Shown here in pieces: positions 1 through 8,344 of a stretch of 64,000 nucleotides of DNA (its first letter is position 1; each line of letters starts with the position of its first letter). The notes under the pieces are model-generated. The model made no database searches and was not told the origin of the DNA. It was given only the letters and a program-made list of their open reading frames with translations. The position numbers were made by a program, and so were the translations under genes. Where the stretch lies: the NCBI RefSeq assembly GCF_014648115.1, contig NZ_BMQM01000015.1, forward strand, positions 36,362 to 100,361, read 5' to 3'. The DNA is from Deinococcus seoulensis (GTDB taxonomy: Bacteria > Deinococcota > Deinococci > Deinococcales > Deinococcaceae).

Positions 1-896
1 TCCCTTTCGTCGAGGAGCAGCTGGCCGAGCAGGAGGTTCGCTTCGGCCGAATCACGCTCGGCGGCCCGTTCCAGCCAGAACCGGCCCGATCCCTTCCGGT
101 CGGGTGTGGCGAGCAGCACCTCCGCGAGGCGCAGCATGGCGGGGACGTGGCCCAGGTCGGCCGCTTCCCAGTACACCTTGATGGCTTCGTTCAGGTCGCC
201 CGCCTGTTCGAGCTGGGCCGCCTCGGCGGTCAGGCGCGGTCCGCGGGTGGACGGCCCGTCCTGCGGCATGGTCGCGGCCCGGTTCGTCCAGAACAGGAAG
301 CGTTCCCGGTCCGCCGGGAGGCGCCTGGCCGGGTCCGGGTCGTCCACGCCCGCCTCGTACAGGTCCGCCAGTTTCTGCGCGCTGATGGCGTCCCCGCCGT
401 CCGCCCAGCGGGCCAGCAGGGCCGCCGCCTGCGCCGGGTGGCGCACCCGCGCCTCCGGCAGGAACTCCCCGAGCAGCAGCGCGGTCAGGGAGCGACGGGC
501 GTCAGCGGGCGCGCCGTCCGGCACGCGGAGCTCCTGCTCCGCCGCGCCGCGCAGGGCCGCCTCGCCTTCCCGCCACTCGGCAGGCGAGCGGCCGTCGTCC
601 AGGAGCATCTCAGCCACCAACAGCTGAGCGGGGGCGTATCCCTGCGCGGCGGCCAGGCGGTACCAGCGCAGCGCCTCTGGTCGGTTCCGGGGCGTCGCGA
701 ACCCGTTGTAATGCAGTTCACCCAGCAGGAACTGCGCCTGCGCGTCCCCCCGCGCCGCTTCGGGTTGCAGGGCGCGGAACGCGGCGTCCAGCTGCCCCTC
801 GCGGTACAGGGCGGCGCCGGACGTAGCCTGGGCTCCGGCAGAACTGAGCGACAGAAAGGTCAGGACTGTCAGCACCCGGATGCGGAGAGGTGGCAT
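1..896 (-). CDS. Sel1-repeat (TPR-like) secreted protein, C-terminus beyond the window
   Basis: The reading frame starts at ATG 896 on the minus strand and runs off the left edge without a stop, giving 298 residues. Residues 1-22 form a signal peptide (RIRVLTVLTFLSLSSAGAQA). Repeated Sel1-type helices follow, for example AEAQFLLGEL-like, GDAQAQFLLGELHYNG, ALRWYRLAAAQGYAPAQLLV and ANLLLGQLLLDE. Such repeats are protein-protein scaffolds; the partner cannot be read from sequence. A leaderless promoter fits: a TACCAT -10 box lies 6 bases before the ATG. The repeat family is clear and the specific role is unknown. Confidence 0.8.
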   Translation of the reverse strand, partial: MPPLRIRVLTVLTFLSLSSAGAQATSGAALYREGQLDAAFRALQPEAARGDAQAQFLLGELHYNGFATPRNRPEALRWYRLAAAQGYAPAQLLVAEMLLDDGRSPAEWREGEAALRGAAEQELRVPDGAPADARRSLTALLLGEFLPEARVRHPAQAAALLARWADGGDAISAQKLADLYEAGVDDPDPARRLPADRERFLFWTNRAATMPQDGPSTRGPRLTAEAAQLEQAGDLNEAIKVYWEAADLGHVPAMLRLAEVLLATPDRKGSGRFWLERAAERDSAEANLLLGQLLLDER

Positions 897-1116
897 GTAC
901 CGATGGTACTGATCGGAACGGGCACGGAGAAGAGGCACTGTGCAGGAAGAGCAGCTCACTTCGCTACCAGGACCGGGCAGACGACGACCCTGACGCACCA
1001 GGCACCCGGACCGTGTCCTCGCTGCGGGTCGTCACGAGGGCAAGCGTCTCCACCGGGGCAGTCACCCCACCCTGAGCACGGCCCACACTGCCAGGATCGC
1101 CTCTCCCTTGAAGTTG

Positions 1117-1275
1117 CACGGACTGCCGTTCGTTTCGCTGACAATCCGGAACGTCATCACCCCTGCCAGCTCCACGTCCGGAGGGGCGTTTCTCTCCTCC
1201 TCTGCGGAGCAGCTCTACGAGTCGCATCCGCTCGGACCGGGCGGGATTTGCAGCCTATTCAATCGGGGTCCGTAT
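1117..1275. repeat. SNR1 dispersed repeat, copy A
   Basis: First of six copies of an element of about 135-160 bp whose ends are near-inverted (ACGGACTGCCGTTYGTTTCG at one end, CAATCGGRGTCCGTAT at the other). It has no coding capacity. This copy carries about 20 extra bases (CTCCTCTGCGGAGCAGCTCTAC) in its middle. It ends where the small reading frame 1276-1520 loses its natural continuation. Between 897 and 1116 I see only the leaderless promoter of the Sel1 gene. Confidence 0.8.
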
Positions 1276-1520
1276 TGCACGAACGCCTGCCGCTGGGCGG
1301 TCAGACGCGTCCAGAAGTAAAAGAGGACACGGAACTTCCCGACCAGCGGCTCGACCACCACGGCGTACGGTGCCGGGTCCGCCATCACTGGTCCGAAATC
1401 CAGCAACTGGACGAGTCGATGTGGAGAGTTCGTATCAGGCGTGAGTTGGGGTCTCTGCCCAATACTGTCCAGATTCTGGAGAGCAGACCAAGAAGATGAA
1501 GGTGTCCAGTACTGAAGCAT
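1276..1520 (-). pseudogene. fragment of an unidentified gene cut by SNR1 copy A
   Basis: A minus-strand frame from ATG 1520 gives about 82 protein-like residues (for example DFGPVMADPAPYAVVVEPLV and GKFRVLFYFWTRLTAQRQAF). It then reads into the SNR1 element at 1275 and stops at 1215. The family is not recognised. The switch from protein-like to repeat-derived residues exactly at the repeat border suggests the 3' part was lost or displaced by the repeat. Confidence 0.35.
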
Positions 1521-1583
1521 AAGGGTCTCTGGCCGTTGGCTGCTTTCCTGGCTGGGAGGCTCTCTGGTGCAGCGGCACAGAGT

Positions 1584-2519
1584 TCAGTTCTGGCGCATGT
1601 GGTCTTTGAGTCGATCGTCCGCCCACTTGCCGTAAGTCCGGGCGGTCTGCACGTCGCTATGTCCCAGGTGTTCGGCCACGTCCTGGAGTTGGAAGCCAGC
1701 CCTGACCAAGCGTGTTCCGGCGGTATGCCGCAGGGCGTGCAGGCCCAGGTACGGCACGCCCACCCGCTTGCAGAGCGTCCTCAGCCGGGCGCGGGCGGCC
1801 TCCGGCGTGCGGCCAATCACCAGGATGTCCGGCGTCTGCACGCCCAGTTCCCGCAGGTCCGCAATCAAGGAGGCAGGCAGCAGCACCCGCCGCGTCTTGC
1901 CGCCCTTGCCGTTCAGCACAGTGAGTGCTCCCCCATCGAGATCCACAGCGCCCCAGGTCAGGCCCGTGATTTCCGAGGCGCGCAGCCCAGCGATGCCGCC
2001 CAGTCGCAGGAGTACCCGCATCTCCACGGGGGCCGCGTCGAGGAGGCGCTGCACGTCCGTGTCCGGGTAGGGTTGCCGTTTGTCCCAGGGGCGGCGCCTG
2101 TCCTTTCGGGGCTTCGTGTCCGTGAAGGGCGTGTCGGTTGTGGCCTTCGCCCAGCGCAGGGCGGCGTACAGGGCCCGCGCCCCGGCGAGCAGGACGCCCA
2201 CGCTGGACGGTGACTTGCCGGCCGCTTCCAACGAACGGACCCACAGGTCGGTGTCCTCCCCTTCCGGGTGCAGGACCTTCACGGCCTGATTCGCCGCGTA
2301 CTCCATCCACGTCCTCGCGCCGAGGCGGTACTTCCGCAGGGTCTCCGGACTGACGTGCCCGTGGGTCCGGACATGATGTGCTTCCAGCAGCTCGAGCAGG
2401 GTGGCGGTGTCCTGACCGGCAACCGCGGCCACCGCCCGGCGGCGGCGTTCCTCAGGGGACAGCGCCACCCAGGCGCGGGAGGGGGCCAGGTGTCCGTTCT
2501 GGGAGAGAACCAGGGTCAC
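1584..2519 (-). CDS. tyrosine recombinase (XerC/D-like), 311 aa
   Basis: The C-terminal catalytic domain has all expected residues: R180 (AGLRASEI), K205 (NGKGGKTRR), H261 and R264 (HALRHTAGTRL), H287 (LGHSDVQ) and nucleophile Y296 (ARTYGKWADD). Residues 35-135 form the SAM-like core-binding domain. Its start codon overlaps the stop of the vapC gene upstream (ATGA, 2516-2519), so it is translationally coupled to a toxin-antitoxin pair. It could resolve replicon dimers or act as a mobile-element integrase; no cognate recombination site was identified. Confidence 0.9.
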   Translation of the reverse strand: MTLVLSQNGHLAPSRAWVALSPEERRRRAVAAVAGQDTATLLELLEAHHVRTHGHVSPETLRKYRLGARTWMEYAANQAVKVLHPEGEDTDLWVRSLEAAGKSPSSVGVLLAGARALYAALRWAKATTDTPFTDTKPRKDRRRPWDKRQPYPDTDVQRLLDAAPVEMRVLLRLGGIAGLRASEITGLTWGAVDLDGGALTVLNGKGGKTRRVLLPASLIADLRELGVQTPDILVIGRTPEAARARLRTLCKRVGVPYLGLHALRHTAGTRLVRAGFQLQDVAEHLGHSDVQTARTYGKWADDRLKDHMRQN

Positions 2520-2917
2520 CGGATCAGTTCCACCGCGAACGGCAGGTCCGGCAGTCTGGCCCAGCCCTGCTCGGCGGTCAGGACGGAGAGTCCGTGGGCC
2601 TCGGCGGTGCCCAGGCAGGCGGCGTCTCCAAGACTGAGGTTGTACGGCTGTTTGCGGGCGTAGTAGAAGGTGGCCCGTGCCCGGCAGTCCGCGTCGAAGG
2701 GGAGTTCAGGAATGAGGGGCGCCAGGTGGCCCCAGGCGACCTGCACCTGCCCGTGGGTGTAGTCGCCCTTGCCCACGAGTTTGCCTTCCAGTTCAGTCAG
2801 GGTGACGCTGCTGACGTGGCAGGCGCGACCGGTCAGGGCCGCGCGGACGACCTCGTAGCCCGGTTCCTGCCGGAGCAGGGCGATGATGGCGCTGGCGTCC
2901 AGCAGCAGTGGGGTCAC
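2516..2917 (-). CDS. vapC: VapC-type PIN-domain ribonuclease toxin
   Basis: 133 residues, the usual VapC length. PIN-domain landmarks are present: D8 (LLLDASAIIALL), the SSVTLTELEGKL segment with its conserved Glu, and SLGDAACLGTA with the second Asp. PIN toxins cleave RNA, often initiator tRNA, until bound by their antitoxin. The start overlaps the antitoxin stop (ATGA 2914-2917) and the stop overlaps the recombinase start. It appears intact, unlike the degraded PIN protein at 3514-3888. Confidence 0.85.
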   Translation of the reverse strand: MTPLLLDASAIIALLRQEPGYEVVRAALTGRACHVSSVTLTELEGKLVGKGDYTHGQVQVAWGHLAPLIPELPFDADCRARATFYYARKQPYNLSLGDAACLGTAEAHGLSVLTAEQGWARLPDLPFAVELIR

Positions 2918-3171
2918 CAGTCTTTCCCGGCGGCGTCCTGTGCGCGGTCGTCGAGGAGTTCCTGCGTGAGGTCACGCCCGTCGGTGCGGGCGAGGCTGCC
3001 GGTGGCGGCCTCGATCAGGGCCTGGCGGGTGGTGAGGTGGTATCCATGGGCGTCTTTCACGAGCAGGACCTCGTCACCTTCCTGAACATTGAGGTCGGCA
3101 CGCACCGCAGTTGGGACTGCCACGCGACCTTGCGCCTGAATCTTCAGATTGTAGTACTGGATCTGAGTCAT
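2914..3171 (-). CDS. vapB: AbrB/MazE-type antitoxin (VapB)
   Basis: 85 residues. The swapped-hairpin AbrB fold is visible at residues 8-45 (KIQAQGRVAVPTAVRADL, QEGDEVLLVKD) and an acidic/helical tail (TQELLDDRAQDAAGKDW) would neutralise VapC. Translation is probably leaderless: TAAAAT lies 6 bases before ATG 3171. First gene of the vapB-vapC-recombinase operon. AbrB-type antitoxins usually repress their own promoter, and inverted repeats fill the adjacent intergenic region. Confidence 0.85.
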   Translation of the reverse strand: MTQIQYYNLKIQAQGRVAVPTAVRADLNVQEGDEVLLVKDAHGYHLTTRQALIEAATGSLARTDGRDLTQELLDDRAQDAAGKDW

Positions 3172-3299
3172 GGACTGATTTTAGAGGTTTCGGGAGTGAA
3201 AACTGTGGTGACCCGGCAGGTCATCCTTGACCTTCTGGTAAGACACATTGCCAGAAGGATACCCGTCTTCGGGGACACTTCAGGTGATAAAGTGTCCTT
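3172..3299. promoter_or_regulatory. divergent promoter region with three inverted repeats
   Basis: This gap separates two divergent AbrB-type genes, both apparently leaderless (TAAAAT before 3171; TAAAGT at 3288-3293, 6 bases before 3300). Three perfect inverted repeats lie in it: AGGTCA/TGACCT (3218-3233), CCTTCTGG/CCAGAAGG (3231-3258) and GGACACTT/AAGTGTCC (3273-3297). The last overlaps the -10 box of the rightward gene, the expected place for an autorepressor site. Binding by the AbrB proteins is inference. Confidence 0.6.
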
Positions 3300-3530
3300 A
3301 TGTCTGGTGGTGTCACAGAAGCTCAGGAAGTTCACAGTGCGAGTCTTGGTCCAAAATACCGGGTGATTGTGCCCAAAGCCGTGCGACAGATCCTCAATGT
3401 GGAAGAAGGGGACACCTTGCTCTTCGTGGTGGAAAATGGAACAGTGCAGGTCACGTCCCGCGCGCAGATGATCCAGGCCCTGCACGGGAGCACACCTGAC
3501 GAGGGGGACACTGATGAGTCATCTTGCTGA
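3300..3530 (+). CDS. AbrB/MazE-type transcription regulator/antitoxin
   Basis: 76 residues with one AbrB hairpin (ASLGPKYRVIVPKAVRQIL, EEGDTLLFVVENGTVQVTS) and an acidic tail. Related in layout to the VapB at 2914-3171 but only distantly in sequence. It overlaps the next gene (3514) by 17 bases. ATG 3300 was chosen because a TAAAGT -10 box sits 6 bases upstream (leaderless). It probably represses its own operon through the 3273-3297 palindrome. Confidence 0.75.
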   Translation: MSGGVTEAQEVHSASLGPKYRVIVPKAVRQILNVEEGDTLLFVVENGTVQVTSRAQMIQALHGSTPDEGDTDESSC

Positions 3531-3888
3531 CGCCGCGGCGCTGCGGACCTACCTCACCGGGGGGACCGGGGCGGAGGCAGTGCGCGCCGCGCTCTCCGAA
3601 GGTCAGGTGCAGGTGAGCAGTGTCACCGCCGCCACCGTGGTGGGCCGGTACCCCACCGGCAGCGCGGGCGCGAGGAAAGCCACGCTGCTGCTGCAGAGCC
3701 TGGTGCAGCTGGTGCCCTTCACGCCCGAAGACGCCCTGCGCGTCCCGGCGGCGCCGGACGTGGAGGGCGCGGCGGTCCTGGCCACCGCCCGCCGCCTGAA
3801 CCTGACCGTCCTCACCCCCCGCGCCGAACTGGCCGCCGCGGCCGAAGCGGCAGGGATCCCGGCGACCCTGATCGGAGCCGCCCCATGA
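3514..3888 (+). CDS. degenerate PIN-domain (VapC-like) protein
   Basis: 124 residues in the place expected for a VapC toxin, directly after an AbrB gene. The fold can be followed (HLADAAALRTYL, VQVSSVTAATVVGRY, EGAAVLATARRLNLTVLTPR). Against the intact VapC at 2516-2917, the conserved Glu in SSVTLTELEG is missing (SSVTAATVVG) and the Asp in LGDAACLGTA is replaced by Gly (VEGAAVLATA). Nuclease activity is therefore unlikely. It may be a structural or regulatory partner retained in a four-gene operon with overlapping frames. Confidence 0.65.
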   Translation: MSHLADAAALRTYLTGGTGAEAVRAALSEGQVQVSSVTAATVVGRYPTGSAGARKATLLLQSLVQLVPFTPEDALRVPAAPDVEGAAVLATARRLNLTVLTPRAELAAAAEAAGIPATLIGAAP

Positions 3889-4592
3889 CAGGCAGCGCCC
3901 GTCCCCGTGCCCGGGTGAAAGCCGCTGCGCCCGCCGCCCCGCCCGCACCTGTCGGGGCGAAGCCGGGCAGAGAAAGCACTCCTCAGCCTTCACTGCAGCC
4001 GGCCCGGCCGGTCCATGCGCCCGGGGCTCAACCAGCCACAGTGATTGCGTCACCTCCACCCGCCCGCACCCGGCGGCGCGGTGAGCGGCCCGACGTGCTG
4101 GCCCAGGCCGCGCGGCATGATCACGTCGCCGTGACGGCCGCCGGAGTGCTGCGCGGGGAAGGCGGCGTGTTGATGTTCACTGCCGGAGACGCCCGCTGGC
4201 CCGTGACGCCCGCTGCTGGCCTGACCGTCCCGGAGGGCGGGCCCGTGCTGCAGGTCCTGCTGTGGCCCCGTACCGATGAGACGGGGCTGGTCACGACCTG
4301 GACACTGGGTCGCGCGAAGGCGGAGGGGAAGGTCGCCCGTCCCGGCGCGCTGCGGGCCTGCGGCACCCTGACCGGGCGACGCGGGCACACGTTCACCCTC
4401 CGGATCACACCCAGCAGCGCCGGACATGACCCCTTCGAGGTGACCTTGCGCGCATCAGGCCGCCTGGTGGCCGCCCTGCCGGAAGTGGGCGGGCGCCTGG
4501 TCGTGCACGGCCGGGCCGTGGACGGCGCGCTGTGCGCACTGAAGTTCTACCCGGAGCGGGCCTGGCTGACGATGGGGGACCAGCCCGGGTGA
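3885..4592 (+). CDS. uncharacterised protein, Pro/Ala-rich N-terminus and beta-rich C-terminal domain
   Basis: 235 residues, overlapping the PIN gene by ATGA (3885-3888). Residues 1-65 are low-complexity Pro/Ala/Arg. From about 70 on there is a compact beta-rich domain (HDHVAVTAAGVLRGEGGVLM, RACGTLTGRRGHTFTLRITP, LVVHGRAVDGALCALKFYP) that resembles an OB-like barrel by eye only. No signal peptide or membrane segment. Family not recognised. Codon use and tight overlaps support a real gene. Confidence 0.6.
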   Translation: MTGSARPRARVKAAAPAAPPAPVGAKPGRESTPQPSLQPARPVHAPGAQPATVIASPPPARTRRRGERPDVLAQAARHDHVAVTAAGVLRGEGGVLMFTAGDARWPVTPAAGLTVPEGGPVLQVLLWPRTDETGLVTTWTLGRAKAEGKVARPGALRACGTLTGRRGHTFTLRITPSSAGHDPFEVTLRASGRLVAALPEVGGRLVVHGRAVDGALCALKFYPERAWLTMGDQPG

Positions 4593-5647
4593 TGACGGCG
4601 GCCACCCCAGCCCGGCCGGTGGCCACGTCGGCCTCCGCGGCGCAGGCCTACATCCCTGCCTTCGATGGGCTGCGCGGGCTGCTGGCGCTGGGCGTGGTGC
4701 TGTCGCATTTCACGTTGATGACCGTCAACCCCTTCGACGACCCGACCCGGCCACTCGCGGTGTGGGAGCACCTGTGCTGGTACCTGGGCGCACCGGCCGT
4801 CGATGCCTTCTTCGTGCTGAGCGGCTGGGTGGTGGCGGGCAGTTACCTGCGCCACCGCAGCGTCTGGACGTTTTACCTGGCCCGGCTGCGCCGTCTGTAC
4901 CCGCTCGCGCTGCTGGGGGCGCTGCTGGGCCTGCTGGTGGCCCGGCCGCTGATGAGCCTGATTCCCGCCCCGGCGACCGGGCATGGTCTGCTGGCGTACC
5001 TGCGCCTGCCGCTGAGTGGGCCCGACGTGTGGGGCAGCCTCAGCATGGGCCTGCTGGGGGAGTACCGGGCCGCGCGGATCTCCCCGCCGCTGTGGTCCCT
5101 GGCCGTCGAGGTGTACGCCTCACTGCTCACGCCGCTGCTTGTGCTGGGCGCGCGGCGGTGGGGGTGGGCGGCGCTGTGGGTGAGTCTGCCGGTGTGCCTC
5201 GCGCTGTCATCGGTCTTCACGGCGTTCGTCTACCTGCCGCTGTTCCTGCTGGGTACGCTCCTGGTGCTGGCGCCGCTGCCGGGCATGACGCCCAGGACCC
5301 GCCAGGCGGCGCGAGGCATGGCGCTGTTCGGGGGCGCGCTGCTGTTCTCCCGGCATCTGACGGGCGTGAATCACGACCTGATGCGGTGGGGCGCTGCGGT
5401 GGGGGCCGCGCTGCTGCTGCTGGGCCTGCGGGGCCTTGATCCAGCGTGGCTGCGGAGCCGCGCGGCGCAGTGGCTGGGGCAACGCAGCTACGCGCTGTAT
5501 GCCACGCACTTCCCCGTCCTGATGGTGGGGTTCGCGTTCCTGAGCCCTGTGCTGGGTCCAGCCTGGAGTGCGGCCGCCATGGTCCCCGCCGCGCTACTGG
5601 TGGCCGATCTGGCCCAGCGTGGCGCGGACTGGCTGTCAGGCGCCTGA
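4592..5647 (+). CDS. acyltransferase family 3 membrane protein (OafA/YrhL-like)
   Basis: 351 residues from ATG 4592, which shares its A with the TGA of the preceding gene. Family hallmarks: FDGLRGLLALGVVLSHF near the N-terminus, DAFFVLSGWVVAGSYLRHRS and FYLARLRRLYPLALLGALLG, then a run of about ten hydrophobic helices. Members transfer acetyl or other acyl groups to surface sugars or lipids from within the membrane. Last gene of the AbrB-PIN-unknown-acyltransferase operon. The substrate cannot be inferred. Confidence 0.85.
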   Translation: MTAATPARPVATSASAAQAYIPAFDGLRGLLALGVVLSHFTLMTVNPFDDPTRPLAVWEHLCWYLGAPAVDAFFVLSGWVVAGSYLRHRSVWTFYLARLRRLYPLALLGALLGLLVARPLMSLIPAPATGHGLLAYLRLPLSGPDVWGSLSMGLLGEYRAARISPPLWSLAVEVYASLLTPLLVLGARRWGWAALWVSLPVCLALSSVFTAFVYLPLFLLGTLLVLAPLPGMTPRTRQAARGMALFGGALLFSRHLTGVNHDLMRWGAAVGAALLLLGLRGLDPAWLRSRAAQWLGQRSYALYATHFPVLMVGFAFLSPVLGPAWSAAAMVPAALLVADLAQRGADWLSGA

Positions 5648-5792
5648 AGTTCTTGAAGAAGACGGCCTCCACTGAGAACAGCAACAGCCCCTTCCCCTGA
5701 GCGAAAGAGTGGTACGCCGTTGACTCTGGACGGGATTGACGTTCAGTACGCATTTCGCGAGAACCGTCGATATCAGCCTTCACCCCGTACAG

Positions 5793-5819
5793 GACGCAAT
5801 GATCGGAGAAGTCAACGGA
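5793..5819. repeat. 27-bp dispersed sequence shared with 41840-41866
   Basis: A stretch of 27 bases (GACGCAATGATCGGAGAAGT... on the plus strand) recurs as its reverse complement at 41840-41866 with one mismatch. It lies just before SNR1 copy B. The rest of 5648-5828 holds no gene that I can support; it may be remnant DNA of a former insertion. Confidence 0.5.
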
Positions 5820-5828
5820 CTACCAATA

Positions 5829-5964
5829 ATACGGACTCCGATTGAATGGGCTGCAAAGACCATTCAATCCGAGCGGATGCGAGTAGGAGTAGGGCGGGTT
5901 CCGGACATGGAGTTGGCAACCCGGTGCTGTCCCGGGTTGTCAACGAAATAAACGGAATCCGTAT
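5829..5964. repeat. SNR1 dispersed repeat, copy B
   Basis: 136 bp, bounded by ATACGGACTCCGATTGAATG and AACGGAATCCGTAT, in the orientation of copies E and F. Noncoding. It lies between the acyltransferase operon (+) and the lipoprotein gene (-), whose 3' ends converge here. Confidence 0.8.
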
Positions 5965-6002
5965 TAAGGTGCCAGAACCTACCGCTCTCAAAGCGGCCAG
6001 CC

Positions 6003-7634
6003 TCAGGGCAAAGTGACCTGCTGGACCTTCGGATCGCTGACGAGCCGCCCGCCAGTGCCCAGAAGGAAGTCCCCCTCTTGATTCCCGAAGTAGATGTTGC
6101 CGCAACGGGTCCGCGGATAATAGCTGGTGAACCGTCCGGTCTTGAATGTCTGCCACTGCCCGTTCACAAGAGCCTCAAGGGGACTGATTCGTGTCAGTCG
6201 CTCACCGGTGGCGAGACACGAAGCGCTGGCCGGACCGTAATCCTCTGTAAAGGAGTAGGCATGGTTGAGCTTTACCGCTCCCGTGTGCCGGATGGTGCCC
6301 AGGTCAATACGCTGACCGTTTCCGCGCGTCACGATGACGGTCAGGTCAGCGTCATTTCCGACAGGGGTAACGGTGACCTCAAAGGTGAAACGCTCGCCCA
6401 GCGACCATTGGAGGGGCAAACGGCAGGATTTCCCGGTGCCTTCATTCCCGAAGTCCAGGCAGTACGTGCCGTTACCTGGACGGATCACGGTGGCCGGGCC
6501 CGTCGTGTCCCACACGCTGAAGATCAGAATGCCGCTGCTCCCGTCTCCATGCCGCTGCAAGCCGAAATAGGCGTCCTGAATCGTCGCTGCTGCGAAGTAC
6601 GTGTCACGGACCGCTTTGACCGGCTGGATGCTGATCCGGTATGCCGTGGCCGCCGGCGTATCGAAGTTCAGGTGGACGCTGTTCGCTTGAGTGGCCAGAG
6701 GCGCGGCCGTGCCCTTCCAAGTGACGTCGGGCAACCCAGCAACCCGGGCGGTGAGCACCTGTTGAGGGGCATCACCGAGAACCCAGTCCGCGAGGGCCTG
6801 GCCCTGGGCATCTGTTGCTGATGCATGGGGGAAGACCCAGCCCTGGCCCGACTCCGCTTCCCACGTTACCGGAACTCCGGCCATCGGACGCCCGAACTGA
6901 TCGAGGACCTTGACGGTGGGGCTGGTCGTGGTGAGTGCGCCCGTGTTACCGGTCAGGGCTGTGGTCACCGTCTTGAAGCTGGAGGGACGTGGGGTGAGCT
7001 GCAGCATGACGGTCACCATGGCTTCCGCCGCATTCCCACTTGTATCGGTCGCAACTGCCCGGATGGTGTGCTCGCCGTCGTCCTGCGGGGTGTAACCCGG
7101 AGTGATTTCGTATGGGGCAGCTGTGTCCGTGGCGATCAACTTGTCGTTATCGAAGAAGCGCACGTCCCGAATGGCCACATCGTCACTGGCCTGGGCAACA
7201 AACGAGAACTTGCCGTCCGGTTTGCCTTGGGCTGTGACAGTGACCGTCGGATTGGTGGTGTCCGGGCGAGGAGGCGGTTGTACCTGCACGGTGAACGTCT
7301 CGCTCACTTCGGCACTGTTTCCACTGCTGTCGGTCGCAACGGCCTTGATGACATGCGACCCGTTGTCGGCGCTGGTGTACGTCCGCGTGACCTCATACGG
7401 CGCCGCCGCGTCAGTCGCAATCAGCACCCCATTATCGAAAAACCGCACGTCCCGGACGGCAATGTCGTCACGGGCCTCCGCCTGGAATCGAAACTCGCCA
7501 CGAGCAGATCCCTGCCCGGTGAGCGTAACAGTTGGAAGGGTACTGTCAGGCTGCGGGCCCGTTGGGGGTGTCTGACCGCCTCCGCAGGCGGTCAGGAGAA
7601 GGGTCAGACTGAGGGCGCGGAGTGCATTGGGCAT
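6003..7634 (-). CDS. lipoprotein with tandem Ig-like domains and a DUF3472-like C-terminal domain
   Basis: 543 residues from ATG 7634, which has AGGAG upstream. The lipobox LTLLLTAC followed by GGG predicts a lipid anchor at Cys 16. Two near-identical Ig-like domains follow (about 28-115 and 122-210; DVRFFDNGVLIATDAAAPYE and DVRFFDNDKLIATDTAAPYE). Next is a Big-1/invasin-like domain (TVKVLDQFGRPMAGVPVTWE). The last 220 residues contain YFGLQRHGDGSSGILIFSVW and GNIYFGNQEGDFLLGTGG, resembling DUF3472. Likely an exported cell-surface protein binding polymers or carbohydrates; ligand unknown. Confidence 0.8.
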   Translation of the reverse strand: MPNALRALSLTLLLTACGGGQTPPTGPQPDSTLPTVTLTGQGSARGEFRFQAEARDDIAVRDVRFFDNGVLIATDAAAPYEVTRTYTSADNGSHVIKAVATDSSGNSAEVSETFTVQVQPPPRPDTTNPTVTVTAQGKPDGKFSFVAQASDDVAIRDVRFFDNDKLIATDTAAPYEITPGYTPQDDGEHTIRAVATDTSGNAAEAMVTVMLQLTPRPSSFKTVTTALTGNTGALTTTSPTVKVLDQFGRPMAGVPVTWEAESGQGWVFPHASATDAQGQALADWVLGDAPQQVLTARVAGLPDVTWKGTAAPLATQANSVHLNFDTPAATAYRISIQPVKAVRDTYFAAATIQDAYFGLQRHGDGSSGILIFSVWDTTGPATVIRPGNGTYCLDFGNEGTGKSCRLPLQWSLGERFTFEVTVTPVGNDADLTVIVTRGNGQRIDLGTIRHTGAVKLNHAYSFTEDYGPASASCLATGERLTRISPLEALVNGQWQTFKTGRFTSYYPRTRCGNIYFGNQEGDFLLGTGGRLVSDPKVQQVTLP

Positions 7635-7756
7635 GGGGGCTCCTGGGTACTGAAGTGCGTCCAGCAGAGCAGGCGTGGTCACGCGTGAACGCGGCGAGCA
7701 GCTCGTTGGTGGACATGACTCAGGATAGAGCGGCCTGCACGGTATCCTCGCCGCAC

Positions 7757-7804
7757 ATGCGAGTGCTGACAGTGTTCAAGCACGCCGGTGGGGCGGGTCA
7801 GTAG
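7757..7804 (+). pseudogene. 15-codon N-terminal remnant of a ParA-family gene
   Basis: MRVLTVFKHAGGAGQ then stop. This matches the start of chromosome/plasmid ParA proteins that begin MRxLTVFNHAGGAGKTS, up to the Walker A motif. A TATCCT box lies shortly upstream. The rest of the gene is gone; SNR2 copy 1 begins 80 bases downstream. The sequence from 8015 to 8344 contains no gene that I can support. Confidence 0.5.
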
Positions 7805-7886
7805 TTCCGTCGGGCTAACACTTACCGTTCTCAATAATGGATCTGGGCATTTATCGTCACCGGAGGCGGCGCTTCTCCTTACGCGT

Positions 7887-8014
7887 TAAGCACGTCGAAG
7901 CTAACATTGCGAGATTCCGGGAAGGCACCGGAATCTCTCCATTCCCGCTTCAGCGTACTTTCTTCTGCTACGCGCTCCGCGCGGTTTATCTACAAGATAA
8001 ACGCAGTGTACTTA
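7887..8014 (-). repeat. SNR2 dispersed repeat, copy 1
   Basis: About 127 bp bounded by inverted ends (TAAGTAC...GTACTTA; here TTAAGCACG at the left). It contains two perfect internal hairpins: GTTTATC-TTGTA-GATAAAC and GAGATTCCGG-7-CCGGAATCTC. Three further copies lie at 13432, 13850 and 23922 in the opposite orientation. Noncoding. Confidence 0.8.
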
Positions 8015-8344
8015 ATCTCATCGCAGCAGTGTGCAACCGCACTGCTGCCCGCGTGGCGTGACTTTCGCAGGAGGTCTACTGATCAAGAGACTGGAACTCT
8101 GGAGCCAACGCCCGGACTGAGGGTCGGACCTCTCGGTCACCCTTGCAGATGAGCGTTGCCACCCAGGGAGGAGCCCCCCTGACCACAGAGAAGCAGAAGA
8201 GATTCGTCCTCGGTCGGGCGTTGCACGCCCCTCCGTCTTCGGCAGGGGCACGGCCCGTCTGACCGGAGCGTCCCTTCATCCTCAAAAGGCAGTGGTGGCC
8301 CGCGGGAACTGCCGTCCAGCAGCTCCACTCTCGTGCTGTGCCAG

